Source: Sinorhizobium arboris LMG 14919 (GTDB lineage Bacteria > Pseudomonadota > Alphaproteobacteria > Rhizobiales > Rhizobiaceae). From it: a DNA stretch of 64,000 nucleotides. Positions 29,233-38,433 of the stretch are shown in pieces. The stretch covers positions 2,844,058 to 2,908,057 of the forward strand of contig NZ_ATYB01000014.1 in assembly GCF_000427465.1 (NCBI RefSeq). Reading direction: 5' to 3'. The position numbers and the translations under genes were made by a program. Within the stretch, counting starts at the first letter, position 1; each line of letters starts with the position of its first letter. The notes beneath the pieces were generated by a model. The model saw nothing but the letters and a program-made list of their open reading frames with translations. It was not told the DNA's origin and did no database searches.

Positions 29233-30276
29233 TTAAGAACGCTTCTGCACGATACCGTAGACGACGTTGCGGTTCGCACCGAATTGCACGCGCGCATCGA
29301 TGGCTTCCCTGTCCGCGCTGGCATGGATGATTTGCCACATGTCGAATTCCGATCGGAGCAGCAGCGCCCAGTTCATGAAGGTCTCCATGTAGCCGTCGAC
29401 GCGAATGTCGCTCGCAAAGTTGGCAAAGAGGAAGACGCCGTTCGGTTTCAGCATCTCCAGGCATCTCCGGGTGAGCTTCACCGCCACCTTTTCCGTAAGA
29501 TAGTCGTAAAGCCCGGCGGCATATATGAAGTCGAACTCGCCGAGCTTCTGAGACCTGGTGAGGAGACTTTTGACGGACCCATCGACCGCCTCGACGCAGG
29601 TTCCCATGAAGTCGCGCGCGATCGAACCGACGCTCAGAGGGTCCTGATCGAGAGCGACCCAACGCTTCAGCCTTTGCTCCCGCAAAGCTGTCGACCGGTT
29701 GGCTTCGCGCAGGTGCCCGGCAGCGATCGTCAGAATCTCCGCCTCCCCTCCGCGTGTCGCCGCGATCTCGTCGACATGGCGTGTCAGCAGGTCGCGGCGC
29801 TCCCGCACTGCCACGGAAGACGAGGCGTCCTTGGTGTAGTCATAGAGCGCTCGCCCGAGCGGCGTGGCCCTTGCGACCTCCCCGGCAATGCTGGGATGCC
29901 CATAAATGAAGTCCAACAATTGCGCATCGCCGGAATACCCTCGGGGCTTTTCGAACGACCAGCGCGTAAAAGGGTCCTGCAGGAAGAATTCGGAAACCGG
30001 GTGATTCTGGACTATCGGTATCAGCTCCTGCCACACACTTGGATGATATTTGCTGCGTACCTCATGAAGAGAACCGGCGAGCCTGTGTATTATATCGGCC
30101 GGCTCTCGGTTTTGCGCAAATTGTTGCTGGGCAATGTTCAAAATCAGCGCAATCTCCGCCTTTCCTGTGGCCAGCTGTTCTTCGTAAAACTCGATTCTCT
30201 GGGAATTGAATTCGGTTGCGATTGCGGCGGGCGTAATCAGGCTCTCGCCGTCTAGTACGATCTGAAATTGGCTCAC
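29233..30276 (-). CDS. SAM-dependent methyltransferase (class I; possibly PhcB-like)
   Basis: The 347-aa protein starts at GTG 30276. The C-terminal half is a Rossmann methyltransferase: ILTIAAGHLREANR (motif I position), WVALDQDPLSVG (acidic loop), FDFIYAAGLYDYLTEKVAVKL (motif IV) and MLKPNGVFLFANF. The N-terminal 150 residues include the RWSFEKPRGYSGDAQLLDFIYG segment. I associate this architecture with proteins annotated as 3-hydroxy-fatty-acid methyl ester (PhcB-like) biosynthesis enzymes in rhizobia, but that is from memory and not strong. A CtrA-type box lies 15 bp upstream of the start. Confidence 0.7.
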   Translation of the reverse strand: MSQFQIVLDGESLITPAAIATEFNSQRIEFYEEQLATGKAEIALILNIAQQQFAQNREPADIIHRLAGSLHEVRSKYHPSVWQELIPIVQNHPVSEFFLQDPFTRWSFEKPRGYSGDAQLLDFIYGHPSIAGEVARATPLGRALYDYTKDASSSVAVRERRDLLTRHVDEIAATRGGEAEILTIAAGHLREANRSTALREQRLKRWVALDQDPLSVGSIARDFMGTCVEAVDGSVKSLLTRSQKLGEFDFIYAAGLYDYLTEKVAVKLTRRCLEMLKPNGVFLFANFASDIRVDGYMETFMNWALLLRSEFDMWQIIHASADREAIDARVQFGANRNVVYGIVQKRS

Positions 30277-30590
30277 GCGTTACTCATCCGTTAACTGTTT
30301 GTTAACATTATGCGCAGGGATCAGGGATCCGCGCCAGACGGGTTTCATGTTTTCGAATAATATGGTTAATAAAAACAGCCGCTGGATTGTTTCAATACAC
30401 TATTGATCGCTCTATTGATCTTTGCCAATTCAGCAAAACTTAATTCGCCTCGACTATTGTGCCGATCGTTTCAGTCTGTCGTCATCGGGTGCGTGTTGGG
30501 ATGGGTGAGACGTGAAACAACTAAAACACGTCGTTTGCTGCACCGGGCTCAGCCTCGCGGCGGGCGGCGCAAAGCGATTTGGATCGGTGC
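30277..30590. other. Divergent promoter region between methyltransferase and GGDEF-EAL genes
   Basis: About 310 bp without a gene, AT-rich for this genome. It contains the CtrA-type box at 30291-30305; otherwise nothing distinct. Confidence 0.5.
30291..30305. promoter_or_regulatory. CtrA-type binding site TTAA-N7-TTAA
   Basis: TTAACTGTTTGTTAA matches the alphaproteobacterial CtrA full-site consensus TTAA-N7-TTAA exactly, and the site is itself flanked to give two GTTAAC copies. It lies close upstream of the methyltransferase GTG (30276) and could also influence the divergent GGDEF-EAL gene. Confidence 0.6.
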
Positions 30591-32585
30591 ATGAGGCACA
30601 CTTTGGCCGAGGTAATTGAGATCGATCTGCAGGCGCAGCCGCCCAGACTGCAATCTGTAGAGCTGCAAATGCTCTATCGGAGAGAAGGCGAAGTCATGCG
30701 CCGGATGGCAAGCCGACAGGGCCTCTGGGTGGCCGTGGCCGTCTATATGCTGTTCTCGGCCACAGATATCCTGCTCGTTCCGGATGTCGCGTTTTATGCA
30801 ATCCTGGCACGCCTTGCGGTTGGTGCTGCGGCGATTGCAGCCATCGAGATGCTGTTTCGGCTCAATGCTCCGACGAAGTGGTTCGATCTCACCTGCGCCG
30901 GGGCGCTCGTGGCGGGATATTGGGGCTGGCTGTTCCCGTCGCTGATGACCAGTCAGACCGAGAGTATTTCCTATTACATGATTTTCGGCGCAATATTCAT
31001 GATGGGCGCGAATCTATTCTTCAGTTTTCACTTTCGACTGTCGGTCGCAACCTCGGGAATCGTCCTCGCCACGTTCTTCCTCGTCCTGATCTTCTACATT
31101 CCGAAAAGCGTCTCCTACCAGGTGGCCTTCGGGACCTTCTATGTCTCGTGCTTCGTCTTCACGTCCTATGTGAACTGGAAGCTCAACAGGGAGCGCTACA
31201 AGGTCTTTCTCAATGCGTTCGAGGCGAAAATCCAGCAGAAGGAAGCCTCGGAACGCGGAAAGGCGCTGCTGCGGCTGTCGCATACCGATTCGCTCACGGG
31301 CCTCGACAACCGCCGCGCCGTCGACCAGAAACTCCGGGACTATTGGAGCGACTGGCAAAGGGAGGGCAAGAGCTTCGCGGCAATCCTCATCGACGTCGAC
31401 TTCTTCAAGAGATACAACGACTTTTACGGGCATCAGGAAGGCGATCGCTGCCTTGTTCTCGTTGCCAACGCGCTGAAGGAGTCGATCGCGGCCTGCGATG
31501 GTTCGATCGGCCGCTATGGCGGCGAGGAGTTCATCGTGCTCGCACGGCTGACGACGCGGGAGCAGGCGGCGGATCTGGCGGAAGCCATACGGAGAAGCGT
31601 CGAGAGCCTCGCATTGCCGCACGAACAGCGCCGCGACGGCGTGTCGATCGTGACCGTGAGCGTCGGCGCGGGCTTCACCCGGAATCAGATCGGCTCGAAG
31701 CTCGAGAGACTGATCCATGAAGCGGACCGCGCCCTCTACGGGGCAAAGGCAAACGGCCGCAACTGCGCGCGCCTCTTCGATCCGAACGACCCGCAAACCG
31801 GCGACGAGAGCGAGAATATCGCCGCGCTGCTGAAAATTGCGATCGACCAGAATCTCGTCTCGCTCGTCTATCAACCGATACGCGACGTCGCCACCGGCCG
31901 GGTAGACGCGGTGGAGGCGCTGATGCGGCTGAAGATGCTGGACGGCACGTCCGTTCCCCCGAGCCTCTTCGTGCCGATTGCCGAGAGAACCGGGGCCATC
32001 CTCGACCTTGGCCGCTGGGTCATACGCGTGGTGTGCCTTGAGCTCCTGGCAAGCGAGCATGTGCCCGTCGTCAGCGTGAACGTCTCGCCGATCCAGCTCA
32101 GATCTCCCGGCTTCGCGGCTTCAGTCGCTGCCATTCTCGGTGAAACCGGGGTGGCCGGCAGCAGGCTTGCCTTCGAAATCACGGAGGGGCTCGAGATGGA
32201 GATGCATTCCGATATCCTGCGTTGCATCAGCGATTTGAAGACGCTGGGCATCAGGATCTGGCTCGACGATTTCGGAACCGGCTTCGCCGGCCTGTCATGG
32301 CTGCGCCTGATCGAGTTCGACACGGTGAAGATCGACCGCTCGTTCCTTCACGATTGCGACACGCCCAAGGGCAAGGCGATGCTCAGGGACATTATCGGCC
32401 TGGTGCGAAATCGCGGGCACAAGATTCTCGTCGAGGGCGTGGAGACGGAGGAACAGCTCGCACTCATGCGCCAATTCCGGATCGACCATGTACAGGGCTT
32501 CCATGTCGGCCGACCGGCGCCCGCGCGAAATTTCCAATCCCCTCCGCCGAAGGACAAACGCCGGCCTCACCTGAGGCCGGTTTGA
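30591..32585 (+). CDS. Membrane diguanylate cyclase/phosphodiesterase (GGDEF-EAL)
   Basis: 664-aa cyclic-di-GMP enzyme. Residues about 40-195 hold several transmembrane helices (LWVAVAVYMLFSATDILLV to VSCFVFTSYVNW) without a recognisable ligand domain. GGDEF follows (SHTDSLTGLDNRRAVD, then RYGGEEF at about 310) with catalytic residues intact. The RxxD inhibitory site is replaced by ACDG, so no product inhibition is expected. The EAL domain from about 410 keeps VEALMRL, NVSPIQLRSPGF, EITEGLE, LDDFGTGFAGLSWL and KILVEGVETEEQ, so hydrolysis is also possible. ATG 30591 is used; TTG 30579 and ATG 30696 are alternatives. Confidence 0.92.
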   Translation: MRHTLAEVIEIDLQAQPPRLQSVELQMLYRREGEVMRRMASRQGLWVAVAVYMLFSATDILLVPDVAFYAILARLAVGAAAIAAIEMLFRLNAPTKWFDLTCAGALVAGYWGWLFPSLMTSQTESISYYMIFGAIFMMGANLFFSFHFRLSVATSGIVLATFFLVLIFYIPKSVSYQVAFGTFYVSCFVFTSYVNWKLNRERYKVFLNAFEAKIQQKEASERGKALLRLSHTDSLTGLDNRRAVDQKLRDYWSDWQREGKSFAAILIDVDFFKRYNDFYGHQEGDRCLVLVANALKESIAACDGSIGRYGGEEFIVLARLTTREQAADLAEAIRRSVESLALPHEQRRDGVSIVTVSVGAGFTRNQIGSKLERLIHEADRALYGAKANGRNCARLFDPNDPQTGDESENIAALLKIAIDQNLVSLVYQPIRDVATGRVDAVEALMRLKMLDGTSVPPSLFVPIAERTGAILDLGRWVIRVVCLELLASEHVPVVSVNVSPIQLRSPGFAASVAAILGETGVAGSRLAFEITEGLEMEMHSDILRCISDLKTLGIRIWLDDFGTGFAGLSWLRLIEFDTVKIDRSFLHDCDTPKGKAMLRDIIGLVRNRGHKILVEGVETEEQLALMRQFRIDHVQGFHVGRPAPARNFQSPPPKDKRRPHLRPV

Positions 32586-32603
32586 TTCGGCCACCGCTGC
32601 TGG

Positions 32604-33335
32604 CTACTTGCGCGCGAGACTGAAGGAGAAATGGCTGCCGCGGTGATAATCGACGGCGTAAACGACCGGCACGCCGTTCGCATTGAAGCAGGTTTCGCGG
32701 ATCAGCAGCGCCGGCCCGAAGTCCCGCAGGTCGTTGCGCTCCACCACGTCATCCGGCAGCATCACCGCCGTAACCGTAGCGGCGGACATCCGCGGCCGGT
32801 GCCTGTAATGCTCGAGGAGATCGAGCAGCGAGCCGCCCCAGTCTATGTCGTAAAGACGGGTCGGGATGATGCCGCGCGGGATGTAGTCGATACAGTAGAG
32901 GATCGGCTCATCCTTGTGCAGACGCAGCCGCTCGAGGCGGATGACGCGTTCGCCATTTCCGAGGCGCAACTGACCGGCCGTGACCGCATCGGGCAATTCC
33001 TCGGCGATCGAGAGTACCTTGCTGACGGTCGCATATCCGTAATGCCGCGTCATATCGGTAACGCTCTCGAAAACGGTGATCGGCCTTTCGACATGGACCG
33101 CCGACATCGCCGAAACGAACCGGCCGCGGCCATGTTCCACGTAGATGACGCCATCCTGCTCCAGCAGCTTCAATGCCTCGCGCAGCGCGGGGCGGGAAAT
33201 TTTGAAGCGCTCCGTCAGCTGCGCCTCCGTCGGCAGCTTGTCGCCCGGAGTAAGCCCCTGCTCGCGGATCAGGTCGGCGATGCGGTCGCGAAGCTGGATG
33301 ACCAGGGTACGCGTGTCGCGAAGGGGCTCGACCAA
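32604..33335 (-). CDS. GntR-family regulator with UTRA domain (FrlR-like)
   Basis: The 243-aa protein starts at TTG 33335 behind AGAGAGGAA. The N-terminal winged helix has the GntR motif LTPGDKLPTEAQLTERFKISRPALREALKLLEQDGVI. The C-terminal domain (about 90-240) fits UTRA effector binding (LRLHKDEPILYCIDYIPRGI, then GVPVVYAVDYHRGSHFSFSL). It is divergent from frlB/frlD-like genes, the arrangement of the fructoselysine regulator FrlR. TTGTCTGACAA lies 36 bp upstream of its own start, suggesting autoregulation, and related sites occur at two other promoters. Confidence 0.88.
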   Translation of the reverse strand: MVEPLRDTRTLVIQLRDRIADLIREQGLTPGDKLPTEAQLTERFKISRPALREALKLLEQDGVIYVEHGRGRFVSAMSAVHVERPITVFESVTDMTRHYGYATVSKVLSIAEELPDAVTAGQLRLGNGERVIRLERLRLHKDEPILYCIDYIPRGIIPTRLYDIDWGGSLLDLLEHYRHRPRMSAATVTAVMLPDDVVERNDLRDFGPALLIRETCFNANGVPVVYAVDYHRGSHFSFSLARK

Positions 33336-33370
33336 TTCCTCTCTCCAAATGCTGCGAAATATGATCCTTC

Positions 33371-33381
33371 TTGTCTGACAA
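33371..33381. promoter_or_regulatory. GntR operator 1 (TTGTCTGACAA)
   Basis: Perfect 11-bp palindrome TTGTC-T-GACAA upstream of the GntR gene. It differs by one base from the site before frlB and by one from the site before the transporter operon. Confidence 0.65.
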
Positions 33382-33476
33382 ATCCGGCAAGGTCAAGGGA
33401 CAGATCTACCTTCATAATCAGAGGACACGGCATGGCAGAAGCGCATCCGGCAGATCATCTCTCTTGACATCTTCGA

Positions 33477-33506
33477 GCAATGTTGTCAGTTGTCTTACAA
33501 CATTGC
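33477..33506. promoter_or_regulatory. GntR operator 2 within a 10-bp inverted repeat upstream of frlB
   Basis: TTGTCTTACAA (33490-33500) lies inside a larger perfect inverted repeat, GCAATGTTGT and ACAACATTGC, around a ten-base centre. A TTGACA -35-like hexamer is at 33464-33469, so the repeat covers the spacer/-10 zone, which fits repression of frlB. Confidence 0.65.
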
Positions 33507-33550
33507 CGGCGCTTCAGCCGGCGATAGCCACCCCTGTCCGAGAGAGAACC

Positions 33551-34564
33551 ATGCTGAATTTTGACGAACAGAGATTCCTTCGCATCCAGTCGGGCGCCGT
33601 CGCCCTGCGTCAACGCCTGGACGCGGTTATCGCCTCCTGCCTCGAGAAGGGTGCGGAAAACATCTTCTTCCTTGGAACCGGCGGTGCAGCCATCCTCATG
33701 CAGCCGGCCCTCCAGTTGCTCCAACGCAGGTCGCGCTTCCCGGCTTTCATGGACCTCCCGGCTGAGCTCTTCATCACCGGGTCGGTCAATCTTACGGAAA
33801 AGTCCATCGTCGTCATTCCGTCGCTCTCCGGCACGACCAAGGAAAGCGTGGCTCTGCTGGCAAAGGCGAAGGAGGCCGGAGCGACAGTCCTCTCTCTGGT
33901 AGGGCACGAGGAAACGCCGCTCGGCAAGGGCGGCGATCACGCCTTCGTCAACTTCGCCGAAGACGACACGTCCTGCGAGTCCTTCTACCTGCAATCCCTG
34001 TTCATCGCGCTGTCGATCATGCGTTACCGCGGCGAGATCGAGAACTATGGCCAGATCGTTGGCGAGCTGGAAAAGCTTCCCGGGCTTCTCCTCGATGTGA
34101 AGCGCGCCTACGAGGACAAGGCTGAAGCATTCGCCCGTGTTCTGGCGGGCTCCGATTACCACATCATCACCGGCGCCGGAAACGTCTGGCCCGAGGCCTT
34201 TTACTACGGCATGTGCATCCTGGAAGAGATGCAGTGGATCCGCACCCGCCCCGTCCATGCCTCGGACTTCTTCCACGGAACGCTCGAACTCGTGGAAAAG
34301 GGCGTCAGCGTCCTCCTCTTCAAGGGTGAGGACGCGCTGCGGCCGCTTGCCGACCGCGTTGAGAATTTCGCGCCGAGCTACACGGACAGGCTGACCGTGC
34401 TCGACACGGCAGACTTCGCCCTTCCCGGCGTATCGCAGGAGGTGCGGGGCCTCGTCTCGCCGATCGTCCTCGCGACCGTGCTCGAGCGCATTAGCGCGCA
34501 TCTCGAAGTGATGCGCAATCACCCGCTGACGACGCGGCGCTATTACAAGCGCGTCGCCTATTGA
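33551..34564 (+). CDS. frlB: SIS-domain sugar-phosphate deglycase/isomerase (FrlB-like)
   Basis: The 337-aa protein has two SIS domains (FFLGTGGAAILMQPAL and VVIPSLSGTTKESVALLAKAKEAGATVLSLVG in the first; ITGAGNVWPEAFYYGM in the second). It has no glutaminase domain. FrlB enzymes split fructosamine 6-phosphates (fructoselysine 6-P and relatives) into glucose 6-P and the amino acid. The following PfkB kinase and the divergent GntR-UTRA regulator make this role likely. A related SIS deglycase acting on another Amadori compound, such as fructosyl-glutamine, is equally compatible. Confidence 0.78.
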   Translation: MLNFDEQRFLRIQSGAVALRQRLDAVIASCLEKGAENIFFLGTGGAAILMQPALQLLQRRSRFPAFMDLPAELFITGSVNLTEKSIVVIPSLSGTTKESVALLAKAKEAGATVLSLVGHEETPLGKGGDHAFVNFAEDDTSCESFYLQSLFIALSIMRYRGEIENYGQIVGELEKLPGLLLDVKRAYEDKAEAFARVLAGSDYHIITGAGNVWPEAFYYGMCILEEMQWIRTRPVHASDFFHGTLELVEKGVSVLLFKGEDALRPLADRVENFAPSYTDRLTVLDTADFALPGVSQEVRGLVSPIVLATVLERISAHLEVMRNHPLTTRRYYKRVAY

Positions 34565-34586
34565 GCAGGAGCACCCGATGAATTAG

Positions 34587-34620
34587 CACGGCCGCGATTG
34601 CTTCCGCACTCGCGGCCGTG
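34587..34620. repeat. Strong hairpin between frlB and frlD
   Basis: Perfect 11-bp arms CACGGCCGCGA and TCGCGGCCGTG with a 12-base loop, in the 79-bp gap between the two genes. There is no T-run. It may protect the frlB message or reduce read-through into the kinase gene. Confidence 0.5.
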
Positions 34621-34643
34621 ACGCCGCAGGACAAGAGATCGCC

Positions 34644-35456
34644 ATGACTTCCTTCCGATTTGCCGCCGTCGGCGACAATTGCATCGACCGCTATCGCGCG
34701 CCCCTCGGCCAGGCTTATGTCGGCGGCAACGCGATCAATGTCGCCGTCCAGCTTGCGAGACTCGGCCACGGCTCCTTCTATTTCGGCGCGGTCGGCCGCG
34801 ATTCCGACGGCACCCAGATCCGGCGCCTGCTGATTGCAAACGGCGTCAATGTCGACCACCTGCTCGAGCGCGACACCAACACGGCCTATACGGATATCGA
34901 CGTGACGCCATCCGGCGACCGCATCTTCGTCCATGAGGACTTCGGTGCCTGCGCCGGCTACCGCCCTGACGCCTGTGAGATCGAGCTGCTGAAAACCATG
35001 GATCACGTGCATATCGGCTGGCTGGACGATGGCGGCCTGTTGCGCCGGACGCTTTCTGCCGCAAGCGTCAGCGTTTCCCAGGACATCTCGGTCAACGCAG
35101 CGGCAGCCGATCTCCAGGTCGATGGCCTTTCGATCGCCTTCGGTTCCGCCGGCGAGAACGATGCCGGTGCCGAGCGGCTGGTTCGCGATTTCCTCGCCCG
35201 CGGGGCGCGAGTTGCCGTCGTCACGCGTGGGGCGCTCGGCTCGCTCGCGAGCGACGGCACCGAATACGCGTCTGCGGGAATTCGTCCGGTCGATGTCGTG
35301 GATACGACCGGCGCCGGCGACAGCTTCATCGCCGGCTTCACCGCAGCCCGGCTGGCAGGACGCCCCCTTGCCGCCTGCCTCGAAGCAGGCAGGGACCTGG
35401 CCGCGGATACCTGCACGCATGTCGGCGGCTTTCCGCAGGAGCCACAATCGATCTGA
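34644..35456 (+). CDS. frlD: PfkB-family sugar kinase (fructosamine/fructoselysine 6-kinase-like)
   Basis: The 270-aa ribokinase-family enzyme has N-terminal GNC-type start FAAVGDNCIDRY, VGGNAINVAVQLARLG, and the C-terminal catalytic motif VDTTGAGDSFIAGFTAARL with the base Asp. The short length and the DNCIDRY opening resemble FrlD fructoselysine 6-kinases. It would phosphorylate the imported Amadori compound for FrlB. It lies 79 bp after frlB, same strand. Substrate preference cannot be read from the sequence. Confidence 0.78.
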   Translation: MTSFRFAAVGDNCIDRYRAPLGQAYVGGNAINVAVQLARLGHGSFYFGAVGRDSDGTQIRRLLIANGVNVDHLLERDTNTAYTDIDVTPSGDRIFVHEDFGACAGYRPDACEIELLKTMDHVHIGWLDDGGLLRRTLSAASVSVSQDISVNAAAADLQVDGLSIAFGSAGENDAGAERLVRDFLARGARVAVVTRGALGSLASDGTEYASAGIRPVDVVDTTGAGDSFIAGFTAARLAGRPLAACLEAGRDLAADTCTHVGGFPQEPQSI

Positions 35457-35707
35457 CGGTCGCACTTGCCGGTGGGCTCTTGACCATACCCATCCTCGAT
35501 AGCGAAGTGACGGCGGCGAACAGGCCGGATTACTCCTATGCCTCGCCGCGGGAACGAGGGGCGCGACAGGCCTTCCGTGGCTCGTCACGACATAGCCGTG
35601 CCCCTCGCGCAGGCTGCACAGGATAAGAGAAAGCTTGCGGTTGGCATCCGCTGCTGATCAAGGCTTACCCAATCGGCGACGGGAGCGCACAAATCCTGCG
35701 ATATGCA

Positions 35708-36463
35708 TCAGTGCAGGAGCTGGCTGAGGAACAGGCTCGCTCGATCCGTCTTCGGATGGGCGAAGAATTCGTCCGGTTCGCCCTCTTCGACGATGCGACC
35801 CTGATCCATGAAGATCACCCGATCGGCAACCTGGCGCGCGAAGCCCATTTCGTGGGTGACGCAGACCATCGTCATGCCCTCGTTCGCGAGCGTCACCATG
35901 GTGTCCAGAACTTCCTTGACCATTTCGGGGTCGAGCGCAGAGGTCGGCTCGTCGAAAAGCATGACCTTCGGGTTCATGCACAGCGCCCGCGCGATCGCAA
36001 CGCGCTGCTGCTGTCCGCCGGAAAGCTGGCCCGGATATTTGTTGGCCTGCTCCGGAATGCGGACGCGGTTGAGATAGTCCATCGCGATCTCCGTCGCCTG
36101 GGCGCGCGGCATGCGCTTGACCCACATCGGCGCCAGAACGCAGTTCTCGAGGATCGTCAGGTGCGGGAAGAGATTGAACTGCTGAAACACCATTCCCACT
36201 TCGCGCCTGATGGCATCCACCTTGCGCTCGTCCTCGCCGACTTCGATCCCGCCGACGACGATGCGGCCCTGCTGATGGGCCTCGAGCCGGTTGACACAGC
36301 GGATGAGCGTCGATTTGCCGGAACCTGAGGGTCCGCAGATCACAACCTTCTCGCGCGGCGCGATCGAAAGGTTGATATTGTCCAGGGCATGATACTGGCC
36401 GTACCACTTATGTACGCCGCTCAGAGTGATCTCCGGCGAAGCGATGTCGATCGATGTGGGCAT
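35708..36463 (-). CDS. Polar amino acid-type ABC transporter, ATP-binding protein
   Basis: The 251-aa ATPase of the HisP/GlnQ class has Walker A GPSGSGKS at about 41-48, the family-typical [16 protein letters not shown], signature [15 protein letters not shown], Walker [17 protein letters not shown] and the [19 protein letters not shown] tail. The start is ATG 36463; the frame continues upstream only as overlap with the EamA gene. It is the last gene of the minus-strand operon and likely powers uptake of fructosyl-amino acids, given the neighbours. Confidence 0.9.
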   Translation of the reverse strand: MPTSIDIASPEITLSGVHKWYGQYHALDNINLSIAPREKVVICGPSGSGKSTLIRCVNRLEAHQQGRIVVGGIEVGEDERKVDAIRREVGMVFQQFNLFPHLTILENCVLAPMWVKRMPRAQATEIAMDYLNRVRIPEQANKYPGQLSGGQQQRVAIARALCMNPKVMLFDEPTSALDPEMVKEVLDTMVTLANEGMTMVCVTHEMGFARQVADRVIFMDQGRIVEEGEPDEFFAHPKTDRASLFLSQLLH

Positions 36464-36477
36464 TGTAGTCTCCAGGA

Positions 36478-37356
36478 TTATTTCAGGACGAGCCAGCCGG
36501 AAAGCACGATGACGAGCGCGCCTGCGACCGTGTGCAGTTCGACGGGGGCGGCAAAGAACAGCGCTCCGTAGAGGCAGCCCCAGACGATCTGGCTGTATTG
36601 AAAAGGCGCAACCACCGAGGCATCGCCCGTGCGGAAGGCGCGGACCAGAAGCAGATGGCCGGCCAGCATGAAGAGCCCCGCGAGGAAGGCGATCAGCAGA
36701 TCGCCCGGCCCGACCGGCGCCAGTCCGCCGCCGACCGGCGAAACGGCCAGCGCGACCGCCGCAAGCACGACGAGCAGCGTCGAGACGAGGGCAAGGTCGC
36801 TCTCCGTCGTCCTTGCGCAACGCAGAAGGACGAGCGAGAGCGCAAAGACGAGAGCCGACCCAGCCGCCGCTGCGTGCCCCAGATTGAGCGGCGCGATTCC
36901 CGGCCTGAGCGCAATCGCGACGCCGACAAAGCCGGCGATCACGCCGCACCAGGCGAGCGCAGACAGCCGTTCCGCAAGAAGGGCGAAGGCCAGGACCGCC
37001 ACAAGGACCGGTGTGAGGAAGGCGAGCAGATAGGCTTCCGACAGCGGCAGCACCGAAAATGCGTAGTGGATCAGGAGCGTATCGACCGCGAGCAGAAATG
37101 CCCTCAGGAGCGCCAAGCCCGGATGACGCGGCCTGAGCGATGCCGTGGTGCCGGTGATGCCGGCATAAACCGCAAGCAACGCGAGCGCCGCAAGGGTTAC
37201 CATGAAGGTCACCTGTGGCACGTCAAAGCGCTCTGCGAGCAGCTTCACAAGCACATCCGTGCCCGAAAACACTGCGAAGGCCAGGAAACCCAGCAGAGCA
37301 GCGCGCAGATTGCGCGGCATGCCGGCCGCGGCCGGCGCGGCAGCGTCAACGGACAT
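36478..37356 (-). CDS. EamA/DMT-family membrane transporter
   Basis: The 292-aa protein has ten predicted transmembrane helices and two EamA repeats (N-terminal half [21 protein letters not shown]-terminal half [28 protein letters not shown]). DMT exporters usually pump out amino acids or metabolites. The gene overlaps the upstream permease by 11 bp and precedes the ATPase by 14 bp, so it is embedded in the ABC operon. It may export the amino acid released from the Amadori compound; that is inference. Confidence 0.88.
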   Translation of the reverse strand: MSVDAAAPAAAGMPRNLRAALLGFLAFAVFSGTDVLVKLLAERFDVPQVTFMVTLAALALLAVYAGITGTTASLRPRHPGLALLRAFLLAVDTLLIHYAFSVLPLSEAYLLAFLTPVLVAVLAFALLAERLSALAWCGVIAGFVGVAIALRPGIAPLNLGHAAAAGSALVFALSLVLLRCARTTESDLALVSTLLVVLAAVALAVSPVGGGLAPVGPGDLLIAFLAGLFMLAGHLLLVRAFRTGDASVVAPFQYSQIVWGCLYGALFFAAPVELHTVAGALVIVLSGWLVLK

Positions 37357-38317
37357 TGAAGCGTCCGAACCGTGCTTCGATGCGGGACTGCATGTATTCC
37401 AGCCCGACCGAAAGGATCCAGTAGATCATGGATGCCGTGATCAGCATCTCGATATGACGGAACTCGGTCTGGCCCTGGGTGCGGGCGAGATACATCAGTT
37501 CCCAGACGCCGACGACGGAGACGAGCGAGGAGTCCTTCAGCATCGCAATGAACTGGTTTCCGGTCGGCGGAATAATCACCCGCATCGCCTGCGGGAGGAT
37601 CACCAGGCCCATCGTCTGGCTCGGGTTCAGGCCAAGCGCAGTCGCACCTTCCGTCTGCCCCCGCGGAATGCTTTCTATGCCCGCCCGGAAGATTTCCGTC
37701 ATATAGGCACCGTAGCAGAGCGAGAGCGCAAGGATGCCGGCCGGCACCGCGCCGATGACGTAGCCCACCTGAGGCAGACCCAGATAGATGATATAGATCT
37801 GCATCAGGAGCGGCAGACCCCGGAACAGCGATGTGTAGAAAGTGGCGAGACCGTAGATCACTCCGTTCTTCGACAGTTTCGCAATCGCACCGACAAGCGC
37901 GATGACGGTTGCGACAGCGATCGAGATCACCGAAATGTAGAGCGTGGTGACGACGCCCTGCGAAATCAGGAAGCCGATCTTCTTGGCGATGAACGCAAAG
38001 GAAAGATCGAAGGAATAGAAGAAGAGCATCAGCAGGGCGAAGAGCTCCAGCCAGACGCCGGCAACCTGCCAATGGCGAGGCAACTGCCGCAAGGCCTTCC
38101 AATTCAGCGCCGCTATCACGGCGATCATTCCTGCGCTGACGAGGCGTCCGGTTGCAGGATTGGCGGCCAGCCACTCCGAGCTTGTCGGCAGCACAAGGCC
38201 GATCCAGTCCGGGCTTACGCCCAGTCCGTAGACCGTCAGGGTTATCAGCGCGAGAAGGAGAAACGTCCCGGTGCGCCGCGCAGCATCCGGATATGTCAGA
38301 ATCATACGACCGATCAT
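37346..38317 (-). CDS. Polar amino acid-type ABC transporter, permease
   Basis: The 323-aa HisM/GlnP-type permease has the EAA loop GATALGLNPSQTMGLVILPQAMRVIIPPTGNQFIAMLKDSSL characteristic of amino-acid importers. The N-terminal 110 residues carry extra transmembrane helices beyond the usual permease length. Only one permease gene is present, so it should act as a homodimer. Downstream it overlaps the EamA gene. Confidence 0.9.
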   Translation of the reverse strand: MIGRMILTYPDAARRTGTFLLLALITLTVYGLGVSPDWIGLVLPTSSEWLAANPATGRLVSAGMIAVIAALNWKALRQLPRHWQVAGVWLELFALLMLFFYSFDLSFAFIAKKIGFLISQGVVTTLYISVISIAVATVIALVGAIAKLSKNGVIYGLATFYTSLFRGLPLLMQIYIIYLGLPQVGYVIGAVPAGILALSLCYGAYMTEIFRAGIESIPRGQTEGATALGLNPSQTMGLVILPQAMRVIIPPTGNQFIAMLKDSSLVSVVGVWELMYLARTQGQTEFRHIEMLITASMIYWILSVGLEYMQSRIEARFGRFNVR

Positions 38318-38433
38318 TTGTTCTCTCCGCCATGAAAGCGCGTCGCGTTCAATCGCATTCGCACAACGCGCCGTAGGTCATAGGTTTGTGCATTTCGTCG
38401 CCCAAACCGCTGCACGGTTTTGGGCGACATGCA

